NCBI GenBank assembly: GCA_937874445.1
Contig: CALNAL010000127.1
Location: 1 to 6,682 of the forward strand
Source of the DNA: an uncultured Acetobacteraceae bacterium
GTDB lineage: Bacteria > Pseudomonadota > Alphaproteobacteria > Acetobacterales > Acetobacteraceae
DNA length: 6,682 bases
Reading direction: 5' to 3'
Below are positions 1 to 6,381 of the stretch, piece after piece. The position numbers and the translations under genes were made by a program. The notes below the pieces were generated by a model. That model worked only from the letters and a program-made list of their open reading frames with translations. It was not told where the DNA came from and did not search any database. Position 1 is the stretch's first letter; each line of letters starts with the position of its first letter.

Positions 1-206
1 GCCCGGTCGGCCAGCGTGCGCGCCACGGTGCTGCCGGTGGCGAGGGCATCCCCGCCGGACAGGTCCGTGACCACCCCGACCTGTCCGGCCACGCTCTGCA
101 CGGGCGCCACCGTGGGCGACACCTGCGCCCACGCAAGAGACGGGTAGGCCAGGGCCGCCAGCAGCCAGGCGGAAGATCGGGGGACTTGGATTGGAAAATG
201 CAGCAT
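1..206 (-). CDS. Secreted protein, N-terminal 68 residues only (possible beta-helix/pectate-lyase-like or tailspike-like protein)
   Basis: Reading the minus strand from ATG at 206-204 gives 68 open codons to the window edge. Residues 1-27 look like a Sec signal peptide: a short positive part (R10), a hydrophobic core around W14-L24 (WLLAALAYPSLAWA), and a likely cleavage after AWA before Q28. The mature part is Thr/Ser/Gly/Val-rich and reaches a TGSTVARTLADR motif at 57-68. From memory, TGST.AR.LA.R motifs precede 'VVNVKDFGA' starts of right-handed beta-helix domains (Pectate_lyase_3 type) in secreted or tailspike-like proteins; the diagnostic part lies outside the window, so this is inference. 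Upstream of the start a GAG (minus strand, 218-216) could be a weak ribosome-binding site. A second in-frame ATG at 248-246 would add 14 residues, has no better site and would weaken the signal peptide. The gene diverges from the sulfotransferase-like gene. Confidence 0.7.
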   Translation of the reverse strand, partial: MLHFPIQVPRSSAWLLAALAYPSLAWAQVSPTVAPVQSVAGQVGVVTDLSGGDALATGSTVARTLADR

Positions 207-300
207 GATCAAGTGCTCACAATGGATGGTTGCGAAACGGGAACTCATATCGAAGGACCCGGAACAGACGGACCGCGCCCTTGGTAGGAATTTTTACCAC

Positions 301-316
301 AATCACCCCCGTGATT
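301..316. promoter_or_regulatory. Perfect inverted repeat AATCAC-CCCC-GTGATT, candidate operator
   Basis: Two 6-base arms (301-306 and 311-316) are exact reverse complements around CCCC. The repeat sits in the 247-bp region between two divergent genes, about 95 bp from the minus-strand start and 138 bp from the plus-strand start. It is AT-richer than its surroundings and lies next to the AT-rich stretches AATTTTTACC (289-298) and TATATT (325-330). It has no T-tract, so it does not look like a terminator. A dimeric-regulator site is a reasonable reading, but no regulator gene is visible and a 6-bp palindrome can occur by chance. The rest of 207-453 shows no gene and no convincing paired -35/-10 promoter. 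Confidence 0.35.
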
Positions 317-453
317 GAAAGGACTATATTCCTCCTTGACACCCGAAGACGCGGCGCACCGACCTGGGGGCAGACCCCATGCATTTTGGCAAACATCTCA
401 CGGCATGATATCGCCGGCCCCGGCTCAACCGAACAGGGGGGGATCTTTGGCCG

Positions 454-1488
454 ATGCTGCGGGGATTGGTGGAGTACGTTTCGCGAAACTGCACGCGGGG
501 CTGGGCCGCCTTCGAGGGGCGCGACATCCCGCATGTGTATGCGGTCCTGGACGGTCGCGTCATCGGCATCGGCAGGGCCGACATCGTCCGCAATGACCTC
601 GAAGCCCTGGAGCCCCCGGCCCGTGCTTTCGTGATATCCTACGAGCGGCTGGTGTCGGCCGAGCAGGTCCAGGCGGTTCGGATCCATGTCGTCGGCCAGG
701 ACGATCCGCTCCTCGTCGCGGAAGGGGCACTGCTCGATGCCGGGCCGGTGAGTCGGGTTTTCGTGCTGGGCGCACCCTGCTCCGGCGGTCCGCAGATGGC
801 CGAGGTGCTGGCGACCTCGATGAGCATCTCCCGGCTGCAGGGCGGCTGCATCGGAGCCCCCTTCGCCGTCGCCGCCGCGGCCCTGCGCGGGGCCCTGGGG
901 ACGGAGGACGCCTCCCCTCGATTCGTCACCCGCCAGGATTTCGTGAATCCCGTCATCGAGAGCGCCCGCAAAGCCTACTATTTTTCCGCCAGCGCCGCGT
1001 CGTTCCTGGAGGACGATACCGGCGCCGGCGCGATCACGGCGGCGCCGTTCCTGGCGGAATGTTTCCCGGATGCGCGGTTCCTCTACATGGAGCGGAATGG
1101 CATCCCGGCCGTTCTCGCCGGCCTGGCCGAGCGGGGGGGCAGCCTTGAGGAGCACTGCGCCGGCTGGAGCGCGGCCATGGAGGCCTGGGAGGACGTGCGC
1201 TCCAGGCTGCCCGGCTCTCTGGCCATTCCCTGGGAAGAGCTGCAGGCGCACCCCGAGGCGGTGGCCCGGCAGCTGGCAACCTACCTCGGCTGCCCGCATC
1301 TGGCCCGGCGGTTCGAGGAATCCCTGCGCCTTTGCCAGGCGGAGCAGGCCGGGGCGCAGGCCTGGCCGACGAGCCTGGCGGCCGCGGGCTGGTCTGTTGA
1401 GCAGCAGCAACTGTTCCGCAGAATCTGCGGAGCTGCCATGGCCCGGCACGGCTATGAATGCCCGGAATCGGAGGGGCCGACGCGATAG
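454..1488 (+). CDS. Sulfotransferase-fold protein with N-terminal accessory domain and eroded PAPS motifs
   Basis: The protein has 344 residues. The ATG follows a purine-rich AGGGGGGGA (435-443) about 10 bases upstream; an in-frame TGA at 406-408 and no intervening start codon fix the start. Residues ~12-70 (GWA at 16-18, LDGRVIGIGRAD at 32-43, then R46-N-D-L) resemble a small beta-rich accessory domain found at the ends of bacterial glycan-modifying enzymes. Residues ~100-335 follow the bacterial sulfotransferase layout: a VFVLGAPCSGG loop at 102-112 where family members have GxPRSGTT; FPDARFLYMERNGI around 204-217 in place of the 3'-phosphate strand; an HCAGWSAAMEAW segment; then IPWEEL..HPE.VARQLATYLG, typical of the C-terminal end. 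The family transfers sulfate from PAPS to a sugar or protein hydroxyl in the cytoplasm. Here Cys replaces the loop Arg (109), Gly-Pro the Thr-Thr (112-113), and Ala222 the expected Ser, so activity is doubtful. It lies 182 bp upstream of the glycosyltransferase gene. Fold confident; function not. Confidence 0.8.
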   Translation: MLRGLVEYVSRNCTRGWAAFEGRDIPHVYAVLDGRVIGIGRADIVRNDLEALEPPARAFVISYERLVSAEQVQAVRIHVVGQDDPLLVAEGALLDAGPVSRVFVLGAPCSGGPQMAEVLATSMSISRLQGGCIGAPFAVAAAALRGALGTEDASPRFVTRQDFVNPVIESARKAYYFSASAASFLEDDTGAGAITAAPFLAECFPDARFLYMERNGIPAVLAGLAERGGSLEEHCAGWSAAMEAWEDVRSRLPGSLAIPWEELQAHPEAVARQLATYLGCPHLARRFEESLRLCQAEQAGAQAWPTSLAAAGWSVEQQQLFRRICGAAMARHGYECPESEGPTR

Positions 1489-1517
1489 CGCCCCGGGGGC
1501 GGCTTTCGGGCCCTGTC

Positions 1518-1547
1518 TTGATTCGATAATGTGCGCGATGGCAAAAT
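1518..1547 (+). promoter_or_regulatory. Weak candidate sigma70-type promoter upstream of the TPR-glycosyltransferase gene
   Basis: TTGATT at 1518-1523 and CAAAAT at 1542-1547 are 18 bases apart, each matching four of six consensus bases. GATAAT at 1525-1530 is an alternative -10 (five of six) but has no good -35. The stretch is the most AT-rich part of the 182-bp gap between the two genes, which argues that the downstream gene may have its own promoter. The leader would be about 115 bases. Alphaproteobacterial promoters are poorly predicted by eye, so this is only a candidate. Confidence 0.22.
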
Positions 1548-1670
1548 AACCGTCTCAGGCATCATGCGGCCGGCACGGGTCCTCATGCGCCGGCGGGATG
1601 CGGGTGGTTTGATGGTTTTTACCTCGACGGCTGCGAAAACCGAAAAGAGCGACAGGTCCGATCGGCCTTG

Positions 1671-4388
1671 ATGGAGGAGCAGAACAGCGCCGATGGCCAG
1701 GCCGCCATGCCGGATCCGGAGGCTCTGCTGGGCGAGGTCGCCACGGCGGCCAGTCTGCGCGAGGCGGGGCAGGTCGATCGGGCGGAGGCCATCTGCCGGG
1801 CGGTCCTGAAGCAGAACCCCGCGCATTTCCTCGCCAATATGGAGCGGGGACGGTGCCTGCGCCTGCTGGGCCAGCACCCGGCGGCCCTGGCATGCTTTCT
1901 GGCGGCGCGGGCTGCCCAGCCCGACGATCTGTGGGGCCGCCTGGAAAGCGCGGCAGAGCTGCGCGAGACCGGCCGGCACGACGAAGCCGAGGCGATCTAC
2001 CGGGACATACTGGAGGGCCAGCCCGACCAGCTGCAGGCCCGGATGGAACTGGGCCGCACTGCCCGCCTGCGGGGGGATCGGGCCGGGGCCCTCGCCAGCT
2101 TCGAGGCGGCCAGGGCGGCGCATCCCCGGGATCTCTGGGCCCGCCTGGAAGTCGCCTTCGAGCTGCGGGCGCTCGGGCGCACCGCGGAATCCGAAAAGAT
2201 CTACGGGGCGATCCTGCAAGAACACCCCGGCCAGCTCCAGGCCGCCATGGAGCTGGGGCGCTGCGCCCGCCAGCGTGGCGACCGGGCCACGGCGCGGGCC
2301 TGTTTCCAGGCCGCCGCCGCGGCGCATCCGCAGGACATCTGGGCCCGCCTGGAGCTGGCCGGCGAGCTGCGCCACGACGGCAGCCCGCAGGAAGCCGAAA
2401 CCCTCTATCGCGCCGTTCTGGCAGACGCGCCGGGGCAGCTGCAGGCCCTGATCGGGGTGGCCTGCCTGGCACGCGAGCGGGGGGACCGCCCGGCGGCGGA
2501 GCGGGGCTTTCGGGAGGCGGCGGCGGCGCATCCGGACGAAACGCTGCCCCGTCTCGAGCTGGCCACGGAGTTCCGCGACCGGGGGGATTTCGCGCAGGCC
2601 CTGGCGCTGGGCGAGGGCGTGCTGAAGCAGGAGCCCGCGAATGTCACGGCCTGGCTGCATGTGGCGCACACCCATGACGTCGCCGGAGACACGGACAAGG
2701 CGATAGGCTGCCTGCGGGATGCCGTGGCGCACTGCCCGCCGAATCCATGGCTGGAGCTTCAGCTGGTCCGCAGGCAGCGCCTCGCCGGCCGGATCGAGGA
2801 GAGCGAGAGCCTGCTGGGCGATATCCTCCTCCGCCGCCCCGCGGACGGCGATGCCTGGACCGAGAAGGCCGACGCGGCCCGCCAGATGCAGGTGTTCGAA
2901 GAGGCGGAGCCGCTGTACAGGAAAGCCCTCTCCTTGCAGCCCGGCAGCCTTGCCGCGGTTCTGGGGCTCGCCCAGCTGAAGTTCGACCGGGGCGACTATG
3001 CCGCGGCGCTCGGCCTTCTCGAGGAGCACTTCCCCCGCCCGCAGAGCATTCCGGAAGTGGCTGCCGTGCGGATCTTCCTGCTGCTCAAGCGCGGCGAGCT
3101 GCCGGCGGCCCGGGATCTGGCCCGCGCGGCAAGCCGGGCGGCGCCGGGCAACTTCATGTTGGCCCTGCAGGAGGCCCGGACCGAGACCCTGTGCGGCAAC
3201 CTCGACACCGCCGAGAGGATGCTGCCGGCTCTTCCCGTGCGCAACACGCAGGACCAGGCGGGCGTCCTGCAGCTGCGCGGCCAGCTCGCCGAGCTTCGCT
3301 GGAAGATTCCGGAGGCAATCGCCTGCTATGCGCAGGCCCAGCGGCTCCAGCCGAAAAACCCGGGATTGTGTCTCGATCTGGCCCGCTGCCGGCTGCTGGA
3401 CGTCGATCCGGGGCAGGCGCACCGGGCGCTGGAGCAGTATTGCGTCTTGCTGGCGCCCGAGCTGGCCCTGCACGGCCGATCGCCGTTGCGGGCCTCCCAG
3501 TCGATCCTGGGGCAGCTCGTCAACGAATACACGGTGCAGGCCGACGCGCTGGAAGCGTTGCACGCCGCCTGGGGCCTGCCCCCGGAGGAGCGGCCCGCGG
3601 CCCTGCTCGGCTTCGTGCGGGAATGGCCCGAATACACGCCCGGCGCGAGCGCCTGGCTGATGGCGCTGCGCCAGGCCGGGCGGGGGGGAAAGCCGGAGGT
3701 CCGTCCCCGGGAAGGATGGCCGATCCCGCGGGGCATCGTCCAGTTCTGGCATTCCGTTCCCCCCGACGATGTGCGCGAGGTGATGCAGAGCTGGGCGACG
3801 TGCAATCCGGGCTTCGCGTATCGCCTGTTCGACGATGCCGGCGCGCGGGACTTCCTGGAACGCTGCGACCCTTCCGTGCTGCAGGCCTACCGCATCGCGC
3901 GGGAGCCGGCGCAGAAGGCCGACATTTTCCGCCTCGCGTGGCTGTTCCTCTGCGGCGGGTATTATGCCGACGCCGATGACAGGTGCCTCGCCGCCATCGC
4001 GCAGGCCGTGCCGGCCGATGCCGGGCTGGTTTTGTTCCAGGATGACGTCGGCTCGATCGGCAACAATTTCATCGGCGCAATCCCAGGCCACCCGGTGATC
4101 GGCCGGGCGCTCGAGCAGGCGGTGCAGGCGGTCATCCGGGGCGATCACGAAATGCGAAGGCTCTCCACGGGGGCCGGCGCGTTGACGCGTGCCCTGGCGG
4201 AGGACGCCGCCGGGTCGCCCCTGGGAATGGCGGAATACATGGCGGGGATTCGCATCCTCGGGTTGGGGGAGATGCGCCGGATATCCGCCGCAGATTGCAT
4301 TTGTTCCTACAAGAATGTCAGGAGATTTCGGAGAAAATCCGCATACGCTTCGAGAAACGGCAGGCTCTCGAGCGGGCGCGCCGGATAG
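1671..4388 (+). CDS. TPR-repeat protein fused to a C-terminal GT32-like (Gly_transf_sug/OCH1-type) glycosyltransferase
   Basis: The protein has 905 residues from ATG 1671; a TTG three bases earlier is a less likely start. The ribosome-binding site is weak (CAGGT at 1653-1657). Residues 29-436 are six uninterrupted 68-residue units, each two TPRs, followed by a seventh of about 69 residues and looser TPR-like helices to ~640. From 685 the GT32-type plan is clear: IPRGIVQFWH (685-694), a W..CNPGFAYRLFDD segment, KADIFR (749-754), GGYYADAD (762-769) with the DxD metal/nucleotide-sugar site D767-A-D769, then a conserved-looking STGAGALT block. Family members transfer a sugar from a nucleotide donor to glycans or proteins in the cytoplasm; the TPR array probably scaffolds partners or positions an acceptor. 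There is no signal peptide or membrane helix. A basic tail of about 20 residues after SYKNVRRFR looks dispensable. It follows the sulfotransferase-like gene and converges on the ModA-like gene. Donor and acceptor are unknown. Confidence 0.87.
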   Translation: MEEQNSADGQAAMPDPEALLGEVATAASLREAGQVDRAEAICRAVLKQNPAHFLANMERGRCLRLLGQHPAALACFLAARAAQPDDLWGRLESAAELRETGRHDEAEAIYRDILEGQPDQLQARMELGRTARLRGDRAGALASFEAARAAHPRDLWARLEVAFELRALGRTAESEKIYGAILQEHPGQLQAAMELGRCARQRGDRATARACFQAAAAAHPQDIWARLELAGELRHDGSPQEAETLYRAVLADAPGQLQALIGVACLARERGDRPAAERGFREAAAAHPDETLPRLELATEFRDRGDFAQALALGEGVLKQEPANVTAWLHVAHTHDVAGDTDKAIGCLRDAVAHCPPNPWLELQLVRRQRLAGRIEESESLLGDILLRRPADGDAWTEKADAARQMQVFEEAEPLYRKALSLQPGSLAAVLGLAQLKFDRGDYAAALGLLEEHFPRPQSIPEVAAVRIFLLLKRGELPAARDLARAASRAAPGNFMLALQEARTETLCGNLDTAERMLPALPVRNTQDQAGVLQLRGQLAELRWKIPEAIACYAQAQRLQPKNPGLCLDLARCRLLDVDPGQAHRALEQYCVLLAPELALHGRSPLRASQSILGQLVNEYTVQADALEALHAAWGLPPEERPAALLGFVREWPEYTPGASAWLMALRQAGRGGKPEVRPREGWPIPRGIVQFWHSVPPDDVREVMQSWATCNPGFAYRLFDDAGARDFLERCDPSVLQAYRIAREPAQKADIFRLAWLFLCGGYYADADDRCLAAIAQAVPADAGLVLFQDDVGSIGNNFIGAIPGHPVIGRALEQAVQAVIRGDHEMRRLSTGAGALTRALAEDAAGSPLGMAEYMAGIRILGLGEMRRISAADCICSYKNVRRFRRKSAYASRNGRLSSGRAG
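1755..3185 (+). repeat. In-frame tandem array of 204-bp double-TPR units
   Basis: The units are 1755-1958, 1959-2162, 2163-2366, 2367-2570, 2571-2774 and 2775-2978 (exactly 68 codons each), then a seventh at 2979-3185 (69 codons). Units 2 and 3 are the most alike: both hold an AEAIYR/SEKIYG-type helix, GQLQA or DQLQA, MELGR, RGDRA, AAHP and WARLE. Unit 4 keeps GQLQA, RGDRPAA and AAAAHP but loses WARLE; units 1, 5 and 6 are more diverged. DNA identity is visible at matching positions, for example CTGGGCCCGCCTGGA in 2136-2150 and 2339-2353. The pattern points to expansion by duplication of a two-TPR module, with the central units youngest. Confidence 0.85.
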
Positions 4389-4421
4389 GTCCTGGATCGC
4401 GACCGGGGGGCGCCGGGAGGG

Positions 4422-5174
4422 TCACGCGGGGGGAGCGAACCCGTACCGCCCGAACACCTCGGTGGCGGGCGGCCGGGTCAGGGCGATGAGCAGGAGCCCG
4501 GCGGCGGCGCGGCGGTCGGGGGCGATCGCCAGGGGGACGCCGCCGTAGCGGGCGTGCACGGCCAGGGCCTCGGGCGGACGAACCAGCGTGAAGGCGTCGC
4601 CCAGGGCCTGCATCCCGGCGAGCGCGGTGGTGCTGTAGCAGAGGAAGGCATCGACGCGGCCTTCCCGCAGGAAAGCGATGATCGGCGATTCCCCCGCCGG
4701 CGCGGCGGCCGGGGCGGGGTTCCAGCCGCCCACCAGCGGCTGCGCCTTGCCGGCCAGTATCTTTTCCGCCCCGGGGCGCAGATGCCCGGCCCGGGCAAAC
4801 AGGGCCATGGCATAGTCCCCGCCGGGGTCGGCGCCGGGGGTGGAGGTGCCCAGCCGCACCGCCGGGTCGAGCAGCACGTCGAGAAAGCGCTCGGGGGTCA
4901 CGGCCAGCGCGCGTCGCGCCAGGGCCACCACCGTGTTGGTCGCGAAGCAGATGACCTCCGTGCCGGGGCGGTGCTGGGCCAGGGCCTCGGGATGGGCCAG
5001 GTTGGCCGAGAGGAACAGGTCGCAGGCGGCGCCGCTCTCGATCTCGTGGCGCAGCCGGCCGGCCGGACCGAAGTGGAACTGGAACTCCCGGCGGTCGGCG
5101 AACATCTCGGTCAGGGCCCCGCGCAGGCTGCCGGCGGCAAAGATGCGCAGGGGAAGGGCGGGCATTTCGGGCAT
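4422..5174 (-). CDS. ModA-like substrate-binding protein without a signal peptide (SBP_bac_11 type)
   Basis: From ATG 5174-5172 the protein has 250 residues, the usual size of a mature ModA-type protein. Family marks in order: LRIFAAGSLRGAL (9-21, first anion-binding Ser16), FGPAGRLRHEIESGAACDLFLSAN (35-58), VICFATNTVVAL, LGTSTPGADPGGDYAMALF (108-126), EGRVDAFLCYST (171-182) and C-terminal GRYGFAPP. ModA binds molybdate or tungstate in the periplasm; this subfamily's ligand is uncertain. The fold begins about nine residues after the start, leaving no room for a signal peptide. A longer frame from ATG 5321 adds 49 residues with no hydrophobic core, and that ATG overlaps the ATG of the divergent gene. 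The shorter start is preferred because AGGAG (minus strand, 5191-5187) lies 12 bases upstream and a promoter candidate lies inside the longer frame. The gene diverges from a FecB/FecCD-type operon, which suggests a shared substrate. No modB/modC is adjacent. Confidence 0.82.
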   Translation of the reverse strand: MPEMPALPLRIFAAGSLRGALTEMFADRREFQFHFGPAGRLRHEIESGAACDLFLSANLAHPEALAQHRPGTEVICFATNTVVALARRALAVTPERFLDVLLDPAVRLGTSTPGADPGGDYAMALFARAGHLRPGAEKILAGKAQPLVGGWNPAPAAAPAGESPIIAFLREGRVDAFLCYSTTALAGMQALGDAFTLVRPPEALAVHARYGGVPLAIAPDRRAAAGLLLIALTRPPATEVFGRYGFAPPA

Positions 5175-5212
5175 CGCGGATCTCGGCTCCTGCGTGACTT
5201 TGGGCTCCCGGT

Positions 5213-5240
5213 AGGATATGCCGCCCTGCGCTATCGCCAA
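5213..5240 (-). promoter_or_regulatory. Candidate sigma70-type promoter for the ModA-like gene
   Basis: Read on the minus strand, TTGGCG (5240-5235) and TATCCT (5218-5213) are separated by 16 bases; each matches four of six consensus bases. Transcription would start near 5206, giving a leader of about 32 bases that includes the AGGAG at 5191-5187. The location supports the 5174 start and argues against the 5321 start. Confidence 0.35.
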
Positions 5241-5257
5241 ACGAATACAGCGTGACC

Positions 5258-5270
5258 GTCCTGGCAGGAC
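5258..5270. promoter_or_regulatory. Inverted repeat GTCCTG-G-CAGGAC in the divergent intergenic region, candidate operator
   Basis: Exact 6-base arms flank one central G. The site lies about 50 bp upstream of the binding-protein start and just upstream of the candidate -35 for the ModA-like gene, where one regulator could act on both. It does not match the AT-rich ModE consensus or the Fur box as I know them. A direct repeat AGCATG follows at 5271-5276 and 5283-5288, a 12-bp period. I see no cobalamin riboswitch: the 145-bp region is too short and no B12-box-like motif is evident. Confidence 0.3.
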
Positions 5271-5319
5271 AGCATGCCCCAGAGCATGACTTTCCGCCGG
5301 GGACGATGGGGAGAGCGTC

Positions 5320-6381
5320 ATGTTGCGTCAAGTTTTGTTACCTTTCGCCCTGCTGCTCGGGCTCTGGTCGGGATTCTGCGCCCCGGCGGGAGCGGAAGGG
5401 CGCCACGTGACCGACCAGCTCGGCCGCAGCGTCACGGTGCCCGCCGAGGTCCACCGGGTGGTGGCCCTGCAGCACCAGAGCCTCGACATCATCGTCGAGC
5501 TGGGCGCGGCCGATCGTCTGGTGGGCGTCCAGCGCAGCTGGCAGAGCCAGATTCCCGGCATCGACAAGCTTTCCCCCGGCCTGGAGAAGCTGCCCACGCC
5601 GGGCGATCTGACCAGCGTCAACATGGAATCCCTGCTGGCGCTGCATCCCGACGTGGTGTTCGTCACCAACTACGCGCCCCCGGCGATGATCGCGCAGATC
5701 GCCGGCGCGGGGGTGCCGGTGGTGGCGATCTCGCTCTCCAAGGGCGAGGGCGTCGGCCAGCCCAGGCTCAACCCCAGCTTCGCCGACGACGACGCCGCCT
5801 ATGCCGCGGGACTGAAGGAGGGCGTGCGGCTGATCGCCAGCGTGCTCGGCACAGAGGCGCGCGGCGAGGCGCTGCTGAAGGCCGCCTTCGACGGGCGCCG
5901 GCTGGTGGAGCAGCGGGTGGCCGACATTCCCCCCGCCGCGCGCCTGCGCCTCTACATGGCCAACCCCGATCTGCAAACCTACGGGCTGGGCAAATACACC
6001 GGCGTCATCATGGCCCGCTCCGGCGGCATCAACGTGGCCGCCACGGGCGGGATGCGCGGCTGGGGCAAGGTCTCGATGGAGGACGTGCTGCGCTGGAACC
6101 CGCAGGTGATCTTCGTGCAGGACCGCTACGCGCCGGTGGTCGAGCAGATCCGCCACGACCCGGCCTGGGCGCCGGTGGACGCGGTGAAGAACGGGCGCCT
6201 CTACATCACCCCCGAATACGTCAAGCCGTGGGGCTATCCGCTGCCCGAGGCGCTGGCGCTGGGCGAGCTGTGGATGGCCAGCCGTCTCTACCCCGAGCGT
6301 TTCCGCGACATCGACGTGGCGGCGAAGGTGGAGGCCTTCTACCGCGACTTCTACGGCCATCCCTACGTCGGCCAGTACTGA
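5320..6381 (+). CDS. Periplasmic substrate-binding protein of a FecB/BtuF-type ABC importer
   Basis: The protein has 353 residues. The ATG at 5320 has a clear ribosome-binding site, GGGGAG (5308-5313), six bases upstream. Residues 1-25 form a Sec signal peptide (hydrophobic core LLPFALLLGLWSGF, likely cleavage after PAGA); C20 is not in a lipobox, so a soluble periplasmic protein is expected. The mature part is a class III binding protein (Peripla_BP_2, PF01497): VTDQLGRSVTVPAEVHRVVAL (30-50), SLDIIVELGAADRLVGV (54-70), ME.LLALHPDVVFV (102-115), a long linker helix around 157-180, MEDVLRWNPQVIFV (253-266), DPAWAPVDAVKNGRLY (280-295) and GELWMASRLYPERFRDIDV (315-333). Such proteins deliver iron-siderophore, haem, cobalamin or, in the MolA group, molybdate/tungstate to an inner-membrane FecCD-type permease. 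Its stop abuts the permease ATG. Substrate is not determinable here; the divergent ModA-like gene makes an oxyanion worth testing. Confidence 0.9.
   Translation: MLRQVLLPFALLLGLWSGFCAPAGAEGRHVTDQLGRSVTVPAEVHRVVALQHQSLDIIVELGAADRLVGVQRSWQSQIPGIDKLSPGLEKLPTPGDLTSVNMESLLALHPDVVFVTNYAPPAMIAQIAGAGVPVVAISLSKGEGVGQPRLNPSFADDDAAYAAGLKEGVRLIASVLGTEARGEALLKAAFDGRRLVEQRVADIPPAARLRLYMANPDLQTYGLGKYTGVIMARSGGINVAATGGMRGWGKVSMEDVLRWNPQVIFVQDRYAPVVEQIRHDPAWAPVDAVKNGRLYITPEYVKPWGYPLPEALALGELWMASRLYPERFRDIDVAAKVEAFYRDFYGHPYVGQY

Noticed and set aside
336..341. Perfect TTGACA as a -35 box for the sulfotransferase-like gene
   Set aside because: No acceptable -10 hexamer occurs 15-19 bases downstream (the region reads GCGGCGCACCGACC). 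TATATT at 325-330 lies upstream, on the wrong side.
365..379. TGGGG-GCAGA-CCCCA hairpin in the leader of the sulfotransferase-like gene
   Set aside because: A short five-pair GC stem expected by chance in such sequence; it does not occlude the ribosome-binding site.
217..1449. A 410-codon open frame antisense to the sulfotransferase-like gene
   Set aside because: Low-complexity Gly/Arg/Pro-rich translation with no domain; the plus frame shows a sulfotransferase layout and a ribosome-binding site.
1489..1510. CGCCCC-G-GGGGCG just after the sulfotransferase-like stop, as an intrinsic terminator
   Set aside because: The arms are separated by one base, so a full stem cannot form, and no T-tract follows.
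1563..1594. Imperfect direct repeat CATGCGGCCGGC / CATGCGCCGGC
   Set aside because: Short, GC-rich and imperfect; likely chance in this composition, with no link to a promoter or coding feature.
1452..4148. An 898-codon open frame antisense to the TPR-glycosyltransferase gene
   Set aside because: It is a codon-bias shadow: composition is Gln/Arg/Gly/Pro-rich with no recognisable domain, while the plus strand encodes clear TPRs and a DxD glycosyltransferase domain.
4389..4421. Bidirectional terminator between the convergent genes (GGTC...GACC)
   Set aside because: Only a 4-bp stem with a long loop and no T-tract on either strand; nothing supportable in this 33-bp gap.
5175..5319. Cobalamin or molybdenum-cofactor riboswitch upstream of the importer operon
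   Set aside because: Too short for a B12 riboswitch and no B12-box-like or conserved cofactor-aptamer pattern was recognisable on either strand.
5338..6360. A 340-codon antisense frame in the binding-protein gene
   Set aside because: His/Gln/Arg/Gly-rich shadow of a gene with a signal peptide and full Peripla_BP_2 pattern.
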